DNA from: Opitutia bacterium
GTDB lineage: Bacteria; Verrucomicrobiota; Verrucomicrobiia; Opitutales; Opitutaceae
DNA length: 64,000 nt
Reading direction: 5' to 3'
NCBI GenBank assembly: GCA_016187945.1
Contig: JACPIT010000005.1
Coordinates: 930,001-994,000 of the forward strand
Part shown: positions 52,428 to 62,590 of the stretch, piece by piece
How the letters are laid out: every line of letters starts with the position of its first letter
Numbering within the stretch: position 1 is the stretch's first letter
Notes under the pieces: generated by a model
Database searches by the model: none
What the model was told of the DNA's origin: nothing
Seen by the model: only the letters and a program-made list of their open reading frames with translations
Position numbers and translations under genes: made by a program

Positions 52428-54350
52428 TCAGAGGTATTTCGCGAGGAAGGTCTCGAGTCTCCGGTAGAACTCGATGCGCGCTTTTTCGTTCCGGAAGCCG
52501 TGACCTTCGTCTTTTTCGATGATGATTTCATAGGTCTTGCCGAACTGTTTGAGCTTGGGTTCGAGGCGCTTCCAGTGGTCGATTTCCACGCGCGGGTCGT
52601 TGAAACCGTAGGCATGGAGCGTTGGGATCTTGATTCGATCGACGAAGTTCAGCGGTGAGCGATCGAACTTGTATTGTTTGTCGTCGCCCACCCACTCGCG
52701 ATAATACTCGTCGGAGCCTCGACCCGAGCGGCCGCGACCCCAACTCGTGATGAGGTTCAAGTCGGAGACGCCGACGTAGTTGACCGCGCACTTGTAGAGG
52801 TCGGGGGTGAACGCCGCACCCGCGAGAGCGGCGTAGCCGCCGTAGCTACCGCCGTAGATCGCGATGCGCTGCGGATCGGCGATCTTCTGTTCGATCGCCC
52901 ACTTCACGCCGTCGGTGAGGTCGTCCTGCATCTTGCCGCCCCATTCACGTTTGCCGGCGGCCTCGAACGCGTAGCCGTAGCCGCCGGAGCCGCGGAAGTT
53001 GATTTGAAGAACGGAATAGCCGCGGCTGGCGAGGAACTGGACCTCGCTGTTGAAGCCCCAACTATCGCGCGGGCCGTAAGGGCCGCCGTGGGGGTTGACG
53101 ATCAGCGGGGCCGCTTGGCCGTTCGAGCCGGCGCCGCGCGTGAGGTAGCCGTGGATCGCAAGGCCGTCGCGTGCGGTGAAGGTGATGGGCTCCATCGGCT
53201 GCATATGCTCGACCGCGAGGTGCCGGTTGGCTTTGCCAAGCACGGAGAGTCGGGGGGCGCGGCGATCGAGCAGATAATATGTGTTCGCGTTGCGGTCGCT
53301 GGCCGCGGCGATGACGACGAGTTTTTCGTCGGCGCTGGTGCTGACGATTGTGTTTTCGGTGCCGGGGAGCGTGGCATCGATTTGCGCTTGGAGTTTGGCG
53401 CGGTCGGCGTCGAACCAGTGGTAGCGTGTCTTGTCAGTTTCGTAGCCGACGCCGTAGAGCTTGGTGCGGTCGTAGGACGTGACGATTTCGGTGACGTCGC
53501 CTTCGGAATGGTGGAAAATCGGCTCACTGACTTTGAGTGTGCGGCAGTCGATCGAGCGAAGTTCGCGGGTGTCGGTGTGCTCGCGTGAGAAGAAATACAG
53601 CGTTTGGTTGTCGGCCGCGAATTGGAGGAATGACCATTGGGGGCGCGTAGCGGAAAACTCCGCGACCTTTGTCCAGTCGCTCGAGGTGTCGCGGCGTATC
53701 TCGAAAAGGGACTTGTCGCCCAGGACGCGCGATCGCGCGCGCACGACGCCGGCGTTATCGACGACGAAGGAGAATTGATCGAGGCCGTGCAGCGAGACTG
53801 GCACGACGGTGCGGTTGGCGTTGACGACATCGAGGAGGTAGAGTTCCGGCCGGTAGCTACCGATCTCCTTGGGCCCATAGATGAGCATGTGCCGCGAATC
53901 GTAAGGGAGTTCATCGACTAGGTCGGCCCAGTTGGCGCGGTCGGAATACCGTTCGCGGAAGGATTCTGCCAGAGCGACGACGCGACGCCTGGAGATGCTG
54001 ATCGAGCGGTAGGCGGGCGACTCGTTGCCGCCGAGGTCGCCAGCGTAGACGATGTGGTCGGAGCCTTTCCAGAGGAAGAACTCGATGTTCTCGTCGTGGG
54101 CTGCGACGAGCGGCTCGATCTTGCCGGTCGCGAGGTCCATCAATGCGATGCCGACTTTGCCAGTGCCGAGCGTGGTGAGGAAGGCGAGGTGTTTGCCGTC
54201 GGGAGCGAGCTCGACCGAGCGGATGTCCGGTTCGGCGAAGAACTGCTCGACCGGGATGCGTGGGGGCTGTTCGGCTCCGATGGCGTTGAGGGCAATGAGC
54301 AGGCCGCACACGGCGGCCAGCAGGCGGGGGACGCTCAGCAATTTTGTCAT
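52428..54350 (-). CDS. S9-family prolyl oligopeptidase-type peptidase 1
   Basis: This 640-residue exported peptidase has a signal peptide at 1-25 (NAIGA-E). A beta-propeller-like N-terminal domain (about 30-385) leads to an alpha/beta-hydrolase domain (about 390-640). Catalytic Ser lies in YGGSYGGYAALAG, Asp in YGFNDPRVEI and His in KDEGHGFRNE. HPHGGPYGPR-like NPHGGPYGPRDSWGF forms the oxyanion region. Such enzymes cleave di- or oligopeptides, often after proline, in the periplasm. It is transcribed away from the TonB receptor gene and is paralogous to the gene at 60574, across the two receptors. Confidence 0.93.
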   Translation of the reverse strand: MTKLLSVPRLLAAVCGLLIALNAIGAEQPPRIPVEQFFAEPDIRSVELAPDGKHLAFLTTLGTGKVGIALMDLATGKIEPLVAAHDENIEFFLWKGSDHIVYAGDLGGNESPAYRSISISRRRVVALAESFRERYSDRANWADLVDELPYDSRHMLIYGPKEIGSYRPELYLLDVVNANRTVVPVSLHGLDQFSFVVDNAGVVRARSRVLGDKSLFEIRRDTSSDWTKVAEFSATRPQWSFLQFAADNQTLYFFSREHTDTRELRSIDCRTLKVSEPIFHHSEGDVTEIVTSYDRTKLYGVGYETDKTRYHWFDADRAKLQAQIDATLPGTENTIVSTSADEKLVVIAAASDRNANTYYLLDRRAPRLSVLGKANRHLAVEHMQPMEPITFTARDGLAIHGYLTRGAGSNGQAAPLIVNPHGGPYGPRDSWGFNSEVQFLASRGYSVLQINFRGSGGYGYAFEAAGKREWGGKMQDDLTDGVKWAIEQKIADPQRIAIYGGSYGGYAALAGAAFTPDLYKCAVNYVGVSDLNLITSWGRGRSGRGSDEYYREWVGDDKQYKFDRSPLNFVDRIKIPTLHAYGFNDPRVEIDHWKRLEPKLKQFGKTYEIIIEKDEGHGFRNEKARIEFYRRLETFLAKYL

Positions 54351-54558
54351 ATTATCGAGTGTGTGCGCCGGGCAGTAAGCACGGCGTGCCGCGCTGCGGC
54401 AAGTCGGCTCGCCAAATAAACGGGACATTTTCCGGAGTTAGCGTGGTTTGCAAAATCGGTTTGCTACGGCTCGGTGAACTTGTTCTAACGACGCGCGAGG
54501 TTTCAGCCGGGTCACCCGGTGGCACCTCACCAACACAACACAACAAACTGAACGAACT

Positions 54559-57318
54559 ATGAACTCCTCCCCAAGGAAGTCCTTGGCGGCGTTTGCCCTG
54601 CTTTTGGGCGGCGTCTCCCTGGCTACCCAAGGTTTCGCCCAAACGACCGCGGCTTCGAGCGCCGCCACGGATGATAAGGTCCTGAAACTCGACAAATTCG
54701 AGGTCACGGGTTCCTACATCCCCTTCGCCGGCACGCAGACCGCGCTGCCGGTCACGACCCTCGATACCAAAGCGATCGAGGCGACCGGTATCACGACCAA
54801 CGTCCTCGAAGTGCTGCGCAAAGCCGCGCCGCAATTCTCGGGCAACGCGAACCTCGGTAACTCGAACGCGAACATCTCCTCCGGTTCGACCGGTGGCGGT
54901 TCGCAAGTCGCGTTCCGCAACACCCAGACCCTCGTCCTCGTCAACGGCCGCCGCCTCTCCTACGCTCCGATTCTGGCGTCCGGTGGTTATCAATACGTCG
55001 ACGTCAACCTGATCCCGGTCTCCGCGATCCAACGCATCGACATCCTGCAGGACGGCGCCTCCGCCACTTACGGCACGGACGCCGTCGCGGGCGTGGTGAA
55101 CATCATCCTCAAGACCGACTACAAGGGGATGGAGTTGAACTCCCACTACGCCGTCTCCTCCAACACCGGGCACTACGAGCAGCGCTCGTTCTCGGTCGTC
55201 GGCGGCGGTGGCTCCGACAAGACGAACGTCACGTTCTCGGCGGAATACACGCAGTCCGATCCGCTCTTCCAGAAGGATCGCGAGTTCTCCAATCCCAGCT
55301 ACGGCACGGCGAGCTTCGGCGGCGTGGTCAACACCCGCACCGTTCCGAACAAGTATTATGTGCTGAAGCCGGGCCTCAATGCGCCCCCGGCCGGCCACAC
55401 CGATCTCGCCACTCTCGTGGCGCAAGGCATCTATATCCCGGTCGACTCGACCAACCTCATTCTCGGTCTCGGCAACGAGCAACAATACGCGTTCAACTTG
55501 TCGAACTACGTCACGCTGCTCGTGCAGAACAAGCGTTCCAGCGCCTCGCTGAACTTCGACCACAAGGCGAGCGACAACATCACCGTTTTCGGTGACATGA
55601 TCTACTCGCACACGGAGACCTATTCGCAGCTCAATGCCCAGCCGATCTCGGCCGTGCTCCTGGCCGACAATCCGTCCAACCCGACCACGCAGACGATGCT
55701 GGTTCGCAATCGCTTCGTCGAATACCCGCGCCAATACTTCTACGACACGACCTCGATCCGCGGCATCCTCGGTGCGCGCGGCACGATCAACGAGAAACTC
55801 TCGTGGGAAACCGCCGCCAACAAGAACATCGTGAAGCAGGACTACACGAACGCGAACGTCGTCAACGGCGCGCTCCGCGCTGACGCCGTCGCGAACGGTT
55901 TGGTCAATCTCTCCGCGCGCCAGCAAGCGCCTGGCGCCGTCGCCGCCGCCGGCTTCTTCGGCACCGCGCTCGGCCAGGCGACCTCGACCCTCACGACCTA
56001 CGACGCCCGTGTTTCGGGTGAGCTCTTCGAGATGCCCGCCGGCGCCGTGGGCTTCGCGGTCGGCGCGGAATACCGCGTCGAGACGCTCAAGCAGACCGCC
56101 GACGTCTACTCGCAGACGAACACCTTCGGCTGGGAGTCCGCCACGACGCTCGATCCGTTCGACTCCAGCCGCAACGTCTCGTCGCTCTTCGCCGAAGTGC
56201 GCGTGCCGCTCGCCAGCGCCCAGCAGAACATCCCCTTCGCCCATTCGCTCGACCTCAGTGCGGCGGTCCGCAACGAGAAATACAGCGATACCGACGATCC
56301 GACCGTGCCGAAAATTTCGCTGAGCTGGCGCCCGGTCAACGAGGAGCTCCTCCTCCGCGCGACCTACTCGAAGTCCTTCTCGGCTCCGACGCTGTTCAAC
56401 CTGTTCGGACCCGGTGGCGTTGGTTTCACCAGCGCGCTCTCGCTCGACAAGCTCGGCGGCGGCACCATCGGTGGCCAGGCCAACGCCCGCAGCGGTTCGA
56501 ATCCGAACCTGATGCCCTCGCGTTCCAAGAACTACACCTTTGGCGCCGTTTGGTCGCCGAAGGCCGTCAAGGGCCTGTCGGTCACGGTCGACTACTTCGA
56601 CATCAAGCAGTTTGACCTGATCTCCACCATCGGCTCGGCGACGATCCTCCAAAGCGTCGAAACCCTCGGCGGGGCGTCCCCCTATGCCGGCTTCGTGAAG
56701 CTCGGCAGCTTCACCGGCACTGCGATCACGGCCCCTGGCCAGATCGGCAACTCGGCGATCGATGACGTCTACGTCACCGACACCTTGGTGAACATCGCCA
56801 GCCAACACCTCACCGGCGTCGACTTGAAGGTCGACTACACCTACCAACACGACACGTGGGGCCGCTTCGACTCCCAAGTCTCGGTTGGCTACTACAGCGG
56901 CTACAAAGCCAAGACCCTCCCGGATACGGACGAGTTCGACACCGTCGGACTGGCGACGAATTTCAACGGCACCATTCCGCGCTGGCAGAGCTACAGCTCG
57001 ATCGCCTGGAGCCGCGGTCAATGGCGCGCCACGCTCGGCTGGCAGCACATCCCCGGCGTCACCGACGTGAACGGCGACGGCGAGGAGCGCACCCCGATCG
57101 ACATCAAGTCCTACGACGCGTTCGACCTCTCGGCCGGCTACACCTTCGGTTCCGAGTGGAAGATGATCAACGGGCTGACGGTCCGAGCCGGCGTGAACAA
57201 CGTGTTCAACAAGATGCCTCCGTTCGGCGGCGGCACGTTCTCCGAGGCCAATGCCGACACGGCGACCTACAATCCAGTCGGCCGCCTGATGTTCATCGAA
57301 GCCAAATACGTGTTCTAA
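54559..57318 (+). CDS. TonB-dependent outer-membrane receptor 1
   Basis: This 919-residue outer-membrane transporter has a signal peptide at 1-27 (QGFA-Q). The plug starts at KLDKFEVTGSYI (about 43-54) and continues with NVLEVLRKAAPQFSGN, VLVNGRRLSYAP, RIDILQDGASATYGTDAVAGVVNIILK. The barrel follows (about 200-919) with a terminal aromatic (KYVF). It carries the short Ala/Thr start but no clear TonB box sequence of the classic ETVVV type. Flanked by S9 peptidase 1 (divergent) and receptor 2. Peptide import is inferred from the peptidase neighbours. A terminator follows at 57346. Confidence 0.94.
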   Translation: MNSSPRKSLAAFALLLGGVSLATQGFAQTTAASSAATDDKVLKLDKFEVTGSYIPFAGTQTALPVTTLDTKAIEATGITTNVLEVLRKAAPQFSGNANLGNSNANISSGSTGGGSQVAFRNTQTLVLVNGRRLSYAPILASGGYQYVDVNLIPVSAIQRIDILQDGASATYGTDAVAGVVNIILKTDYKGMELNSHYAVSSNTGHYEQRSFSVVGGGGSDKTNVTFSAEYTQSDPLFQKDREFSNPSYGTASFGGVVNTRTVPNKYYVLKPGLNAPPAGHTDLATLVAQGIYIPVDSTNLILGLGNEQQYAFNLSNYVTLLVQNKRSSASLNFDHKASDNITVFGDMIYSHTETYSQLNAQPISAVLLADNPSNPTTQTMLVRNRFVEYPRQYFYDTTSIRGILGARGTINEKLSWETAANKNIVKQDYTNANVVNGALRADAVANGLVNLSARQQAPGAVAAAGFFGTALGQATSTLTTYDARVSGELFEMPAGAVGFAVGAEYRVETLKQTADVYSQTNTFGWESATTLDPFDSSRNVSSLFAEVRVPLASAQQNIPFAHSLDLSAAVRNEKYSDTDDPTVPKISLSWRPVNEELLLRATYSKSFSAPTLFNLFGPGGVGFTSALSLDKLGGGTIGGQANARSGSNPNLMPSRSKNYTFGAVWSPKAVKGLSVTVDYFDIKQFDLISTIGSATILQSVETLGGASPYAGFVKLGSFTGTAITAPGQIGNSAIDDVYVTDTLVNIASQHLTGVDLKVDYTYQHDTWGRFDSQVSVGYYSGYKAKTLPDTDEFDTVGLATNFNGTIPRWQSYSSIAWSRGQWRATLGWQHIPGVTDVNGDGEERTPIDIKSYDAFDLSAGYTFGSEWKMINGLTVRAGVNNVFNKMPPFGGGTFSEANADTATYNPVGRLMFIEAKYVF

Positions 57319-57345
57319 GAACGACGCGCAGTTTCGTTTTCTTCG

Positions 57346-57379
57346 AACGGCCCGGTTCACACCGGGCCGTTTTGTTTTG
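57346..57379 (+). terminator. Rho-independent terminator after receptor 1
   Basis: AACGGCCCGGT at 57346-57356 and ACCGGGCCGTT at 57361-57371 around TCAC, with the T-rich TTGTTTTGT after it. It separates receptor 1 from receptor 2. Confidence 0.9.
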
Positions 57380-57554
57380 TGGGGCATTGCCGGACAGAAA
57401 GTTCGTTTATCGCATCCATCTGACGTTTTGGCGTGATTTTTGCGCGATTCATCTTGCCACGGTGTCATACGAACTGTTTGCCGATGCCACACCTAGCAGG
57501 CCCGAGGGCACCTCGCGGTCCGCTCTAACACAACTGCAACACAACCGAAGAACT

Positions 57555-60476
57555 ATGAACGCACGTTCCGCTTGGAATATGCGGTCGGCGCTCGCGCTGC
57601 TCTTGAGCGCCAGCCTGATCCCCGCCGCGGTGGCCCAGACCACCGATTCTGATAAGGAGACGAACAAGAAAGACGAACCTCTGAAGCTCGAAAAATTCGA
57701 GGTCACCGGCTCGCTCATCAAACGCATCGACACCGAAGGGCCGGCTCCGGTTCAAATCTTGAATCAGGAGTATATCCAGCTCTCCGGCTCGAATACCGTG
57801 CAGGATGTTCTGCGCCGCATCCCGTCGAACTTCGCGGGCGTGAACGAAAACATCAACAACCAAGGCGCAACCGGTGGCACTGGCAACGTCTCGCTGCGCG
57901 GCCTCGGCGCCGAAGCAACGCTCCTCCTCATCAACGGTCGTCGCGTGGCTCCGTCCGCCGCGGCTGGCGCGACCTCGTTCGTGAACATCAATGGCATCCC
58001 GCTCGCGGCCGTCGATCGTATCGAAGTGCTCCAAGACGGTGCGTCCGCCATTTACGGCTCTGACGCGATCGGCGGTGTCGTGAACATCATCCTACGCAAA
58101 GATTATACCGGCTCTGAAATCTCCGTGCGCTACGGTAACGCCTTTAAGGGCAACGATGTCCATACATTCCGCGCCAATCTCATGACCGGCGCCTCCACCG
58201 ACAAGGCAAGCGCCACGATCGTGTTCGATTACTTCCAGCGCGGCTCGAAACTTCGCCAAGATTTCGACAACTACACGAAGACCGCTGACCATCGTGCGCT
58301 CCACGCCGACGGCACCGACTTCCGCAGCCCGACCGGCAACCCCGGCACGGTTTACTTGCGCCCGGGATCGGCCTACTTTTCCGCGGGAAACCCGCTCGGT
58401 CTCCCCGCCAATCCCTCCGGCATTTACGGCGTCCCCGACGGTTCGACCGGTCTCTGGACTAACGCCGCGACCTTCGCTGCGACGCTCCTTCCCGGTGTCG
58501 AGCGCACGTTCGATTTCGCCGGGCCGAACCAAATCATCCCGGCCACTAACCGCATCGGTATGTATTCGTTCGGCACCTACAAGATGACGGACAAGATCGA
58601 GTCCTTCCTCGAATTGTCCTACAACCAGACCAAGACCGACGTCTATCTCGCCGCGACGCCCGTGACTGCCACGGGTGCAGTCAACATCGTCCCTGCGAAC
58701 AATCCTTACAATCCCTTCGGTGAGCCGGTGAACTTTCGCTTCCGCCCGCTCGATGTCGGTCCCCGCACCGATTACATCACCACGAACAACTACCGCATGC
58801 TGATGGGCCTCAAGGGCGAGGTTTTCGACAACTGGAACTGGGAAGTCGGCCTTCTCCTCAACAGCGACAAGGTCGACGATATCGGCATCCACTATATCGT
58901 CACGAGCGACGTCATCGCGGCTGCCAGCGGCACCTTCGCGCGGGCGCCCGGCCTCTTCCTGAACGTCTTCGGCGACAAGCAGGGCAACGATCCGCGTCTG
59001 CTCAAGGCCCTCGACAACACCGTTACCACGAACGGCTCGCTCAAACAGCAGTCGATCGATGGCAAAGTCACCGGCACGCTCTGGGAACTGCCTTCAGGCG
59101 GTCTCGGCATCGCGGTCGGCGGCGAAAAGCGCCAGGAACGCCTCGAGGTTTACCTCGATCCGCTCACCCAGCAGGGTGCGTTCGCCGGTTCCGGCACCCG
59201 CGAAAACACGTTCGGCACGCGCGACGTCTACAGCGCCTACTCCGAACTCAGCGTTCCACTCGTCTCCCCGAAACAAAACCTCTCCTGGATGCGCAGCGCC
59301 GAGCTCCAGATCGCCGCCCGCTCCGAGGAATACAACATCCGCGGTCAGACCAAGGCCAAGTTCACCTCCACGAAGCCGAAATACGCGATCAGCTTCCGCC
59401 CGATCAAGGACGTGCTCCTGCGCGCTTCCTACGCCGAAGGCTTCCGCGCTCCGTCGCTCTTCGAGCTTTTCTCGGGTGCCAACGGTTCCTTCCCGAGCGT
59501 CAACGACCCGCTCCGCAACCGCCTCGATCTCACCATCACGAATCCCATCCTGCTCCAATCGCTGCGTTATTGGGTTCCGTCGACTCCGGCGGGCGCGACG
59601 TCGGTGACACTCGCGGGCTCGGGAATCGCCGCCGACGACAACCAGCAGGTGCAACAGTCACAGCAGGGTAACACGAACCTGCAGCCCGAAGAGTCGAAGT
59701 CCAACTATGTCGGCTTCGTTTGGGATGTGCGTTGGGTCAAGGATCTCACGATCTCGGCGAACTGGTCGAAGATCAGACACTCGAACATCATTCGCCTGCC
59801 TTCCGTTGCCACGCTCAACACCGGCGTGCTCTACGACCCGGCGTTGCAGTTCCTCGTCCGTCGCGACCCGCAGACCCCGGCCGACGTGGCCGCCGGTCGC
59901 CCGGGCCGCCTCGCGACGAACGGAGTCGCGATCTACCTCCAATACGTCAATCGCGCCCTCGTCGAAGTCGAAAGCTACGACATGGAAATCGACTACAAAT
60001 GGAAGACCGCCAACTTCGGCAACTTCAAGCACACGATCACCGCCACCTATATGGCGCACTATTGGGACCAAGGCACGTCGCTGTCGGCCAAGGTCGATAA
60101 CGTCGGCTCCGGCTTCACGTCGCAGGGCACGATCCCGCGGTTCAAGATGAACCTCCAAAATTCGTGGACGTTCCGCAACTGGACCACCGCGGCCTACGTC
60201 AACTGGGTCGGCCACTACAAGGACTTCTCCACGCCGAAGAACGATTACCGCAAGGTCGAAGACTACGTCACCGTCGACCTCCAGACGACCTACTCGTTCC
60301 GCACGCCGTGGGTCGGCGGCAACACCGAGCTCACCGTCGGCCTCACCAACGCCTTCGACGAGTCCACGCCGTTCGTCACCGAAAACATCACCGGTTCCGG
60401 CAACACCGCGATCGACACCCAAGTGCACGATCCGTATGGCCGCTTCTGGTATGTCCAATTCCGTCAGCGCTTCTGA
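57555..60476 (+). CDS. TonB-dependent outer-membrane receptor 2
   Basis: This 973-residue receptor has a signal peptide at about 1-28 (AAVA-Q). The plug starts at KLEKFEVTGSLIKRIDTEG (about 43-61), with TVQDVLRRIPSNFAGV, VSLRGLGAEATLLLINGRRVAPS and RIEVLQDGASAIYGSDAIGGVVNII. The barrel ends YVQFRQRF with a terminal Phe. The arrangement is the same as receptor 1, but the sequences have clearly diverged. The ATG follows a leader like that of receptor 1. The frame stays open far upstream (to 56856) but that stretch overlaps receptor 1 and is not coding. Its terminator is at 60504 and S9 peptidase 2 comes next. Confidence 0.94.
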   Translation: MNARSAWNMRSALALLLSASLIPAAVAQTTDSDKETNKKDEPLKLEKFEVTGSLIKRIDTEGPAPVQILNQEYIQLSGSNTVQDVLRRIPSNFAGVNENINNQGATGGTGNVSLRGLGAEATLLLINGRRVAPSAAAGATSFVNINGIPLAAVDRIEVLQDGASAIYGSDAIGGVVNIILRKDYTGSEISVRYGNAFKGNDVHTFRANLMTGASTDKASATIVFDYFQRGSKLRQDFDNYTKTADHRALHADGTDFRSPTGNPGTVYLRPGSAYFSAGNPLGLPANPSGIYGVPDGSTGLWTNAATFAATLLPGVERTFDFAGPNQIIPATNRIGMYSFGTYKMTDKIESFLELSYNQTKTDVYLAATPVTATGAVNIVPANNPYNPFGEPVNFRFRPLDVGPRTDYITTNNYRMLMGLKGEVFDNWNWEVGLLLNSDKVDDIGIHYIVTSDVIAAASGTFARAPGLFLNVFGDKQGNDPRLLKALDNTVTTNGSLKQQSIDGKVTGTLWELPSGGLGIAVGGEKRQERLEVYLDPLTQQGAFAGSGTRENTFGTRDVYSAYSELSVPLVSPKQNLSWMRSAELQIAARSEEYNIRGQTKAKFTSTKPKYAISFRPIKDVLLRASYAEGFRAPSLFELFSGANGSFPSVNDPLRNRLDLTITNPILLQSLRYWVPSTPAGATSVTLAGSGIAADDNQQVQQSQQGNTNLQPEESKSNYVGFVWDVRWVKDLTISANWSKIRHSNIIRLPSVATLNTGVLYDPALQFLVRRDPQTPADVAAGRPGRLATNGVAIYLQYVNRALVEVESYDMEIDYKWKTANFGNFKHTITATYMAHYWDQGTSLSAKVDNVGSGFTSQGTIPRFKMNLQNSWTFRNWTTAAYVNWVGHYKDFSTPKNDYRKVEDYVTVDLQTTYSFRTPWVGGNTELTVGLTNAFDESTPFVTENITGSGNTAIDTQVHDPYGRFWYVQFRQRF

Positions 60477-60503
60477 GTCGCTGATTTGATTCCAACTCTC
60501 ATG

Positions 60504-60538
60504 GGCCGAGCGGAAATTTTTTCCGCTCGGCCTTTTTT
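60504..60538 (+). terminator. Rho-independent terminator after receptor 2
   Basis: GGCCGAGCGGAAA at 60504-60516 pairs with TTTCCGCTCGGCC at 60520-60532, followed by TTTTTT. A 3-base loop remains. Confidence 0.93.
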
Positions 60539-60573
60539 CTGCCGCCCCTCGCCTCCGCCTCGCACACTCACTC

Positions 60574-62562
60574 ATGAAACGCCTCGCTTGCTTCGTATCC
60601 CTGCTCGCTGCGGTCGTGCTTCACGCCGCTGCCACGGCTCCGGCGATCCCGCCCGAACTTCCCGTCGAAGAACTCTTCGGCACGCCGACCATCTCGCGGC
60701 TCACCTTCTCGCCCGACGGCCGCTACATCGCCGCGCTCCAGCCGTGGGAGAAGCGCCTGAACCTCATCGTCGTCGACCTGCATAAAATGCAGAAGACCCA
60801 ACTCACCTCGATGAAGGAAGAAAACGTGGCTGACTTTCTGTGGGCCAGTAACAGCCGCCTCTTCTTCTTCATGGACGACGACGGCAAGGAGTCCTACCGC
60901 ATGTTCGCGATCAACGCCGACGGTTCCGAACCCGAGCTCGTCGCCTCGTTCCGTCGCTTCGAATTGCTCGGACGCATCCGCGGCGACAACCAACACTTCG
61001 TCGTCGCGGGGAACGGCTACCAAGAGCAGACGTTCGGCCGCCAGGTAGCCCCGCTGCACGTCTCGCGGTGGACGGACGTCTACTACGTCGATTTGAAAAC
61101 GGGTCGGGCGAAAGTCCACGCACACAACCCGGGCAATTTCGACGATTGGATCATCGACCGCGCCGGCGTGGCGCGGCTCGGCGTCGCGCGTGAGCCCGGC
61201 GCCGCCTCAGTCCACTACCGGAATAGCGATGGCGCTTCATGGGAGAAGATCGCGACCTTCCACGACGGCGAGCAATCATGGATGCCGATCGGCTTCGACG
61301 GCGATAACCAGACCCTCTACGTCGCATCCAACATCGGTCGGAAGACCAACGCCGTGTTCAAATACAACCCCGACACGCGCACGCTCGGCGAGCTGGTTTA
61401 CGGCGATCCGACTTACGACGTCGAAAACATCATCTACAACGACGCGCTCAATCGCGTCGTCGGCGTTTGGTATCAGGGCGAGCGTCCGACCGAGGTCTGG
61501 CTCGACGAGCCGTTCCGCGGCTACCAGCGCGCGCTCGATGCGGCGTTCCCGGAAACGCTGATATCCATCCGCGAGGCGTCGGCCGACAACTCGCACCTCC
61601 TCGTTTTCTCGCACAGCGACCGCGAGCCCGGCCGCTATTTCATCTTCGCTCCGAAGGCGCGCAAAGTGGAGCCCGTCGCAGCCACGCTCCCGGAAATCGA
61701 TTACCGGCAGATGGCCCAAATGCATCCGTTTGCGATGACGGCGCGCGATGGGCTGCGGCTCCACGGCTACCTCACGCTTCCCGTCGGCCGCGAGCCGAAG
61801 AGCCTGCCGCTCATCGTGCATCCGCACGGCGGCCCCTACGGACCGCGCGACAACTGGGGCTACGACCCGGAGGTTCAGTTCTATGCGAATCGCGGTTTCG
61901 CCGTCCTTCAGTTGAACTACCGCGGTTCCGGCGGCTACGGCGATTGGTTCGAACGCGCGGGCTACCGCAAATGGGGTCTCGAAATGCAGAACGACCTCAC
62001 CGACGCCGTGAAATGGGCGATCGCCCAAGGCATTGCCGATCCGAAGCGCGTCGTCATCTCCGGCGCGAGCTACGGCGGCTACGCCACCATGGCCGGCCTG
62101 ACTTACACGCCGGAACTCTACTGCGCCGGCATCAACTATGTCGGCGTCACCGACATCATGATGCTCGTCGACAATCCCGGTCTGGGACTCGATGCCAACC
62201 GGACTGGCGAGTATGCGTATCGCACCCGCATCGGCGATCCGCACGAGGACGCCGAACGCATCAAAGCCACCTCGCCGGTTCACTTTGCCGACCGCATTCG
62301 CGCGCCGCTCCTGATGGGCTACGGCAAGAACGACCGCCGCGTCGAGATCGCTCACGGCGCGGCGATGGTCCGAGCGCTCAAAGCGGCCGGTCGAGTCGAG
62401 GGTCGCGATTTCTGGTTCTACGTCGAAAATCGTGAGGGGCACGGATTCCGTCGCGCAGAAGCGCGCATCGCCTTCTACAAACACATCGACGAGTTCCTGA
62501 AAACGCAGGTGCTCAGTCGCACGTCGGCGGACGAACTCCCGGCCGGCAGCGGGACGCGTTGA
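60574..62562 (+). CDS. S9-family prolyl oligopeptidase-type peptidase 2
   Basis: This 662-residue exported peptidase has a signal peptide at 1-19 (LHAAA-T). A propeller domain (about 25-380) and hydrolase domain (about 385-650) are laid out as in peptidase 1. Catalytic Ser is in SGASYGGYATMAG, Asp in GKNDRRVEIAH, His in REGHGFRRAE; oxyanion region HPHGGPYGPRDNWGY. It shares blocks with the protein at 52428 throughout and is a paralogue, not a recent duplicate, judged by the many differences. It sits beyond the receptor 2 terminator with its own terminator behind, so it is probably a separate transcript of the same nutrient-uptake locus. Confidence 0.93.
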   Translation: MKRLACFVSLLAAVVLHAAATAPAIPPELPVEELFGTPTISRLTFSPDGRYIAALQPWEKRLNLIVVDLHKMQKTQLTSMKEENVADFLWASNSRLFFFMDDDGKESYRMFAINADGSEPELVASFRRFELLGRIRGDNQHFVVAGNGYQEQTFGRQVAPLHVSRWTDVYYVDLKTGRAKVHAHNPGNFDDWIIDRAGVARLGVAREPGAASVHYRNSDGASWEKIATFHDGEQSWMPIGFDGDNQTLYVASNIGRKTNAVFKYNPDTRTLGELVYGDPTYDVENIIYNDALNRVVGVWYQGERPTEVWLDEPFRGYQRALDAAFPETLISIREASADNSHLLVFSHSDREPGRYFIFAPKARKVEPVAATLPEIDYRQMAQMHPFAMTARDGLRLHGYLTLPVGREPKSLPLIVHPHGGPYGPRDNWGYDPEVQFYANRGFAVLQLNYRGSGGYGDWFERAGYRKWGLEMQNDLTDAVKWAIAQGIADPKRVVISGASYGGYATMAGLTYTPELYCAGINYVGVTDIMMLVDNPGLGLDANRTGEYAYRTRIGDPHEDAERIKATSPVHFADRIRAPLLMGYGKNDRRVEIAHGAAMVRALKAAGRVEGRDFWFYVENREGHGFRRAEARIAFYKHIDEFLKTQVLSRTSADELPAGSGTR

Positions 62563-62590
62563 CTCGCGGCGCATCGCTCGCTCCCAAAAC

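Noticed and set aside
54352-57492. A reverse-strand frame of more than 1000 codons opposite TonB receptor 1
   Set aside because: Antisense shadow; the forward strand has signal peptide, plug and barrel of a TonB receptor and a terminator immediately after.
56856-57554. Upstream extension of receptor 2 in frame to 56856
   Set aside because: The stretch overlaps receptor 1 in another frame and crosses its terminator. ATG 57555 is directly followed by a signal peptide.
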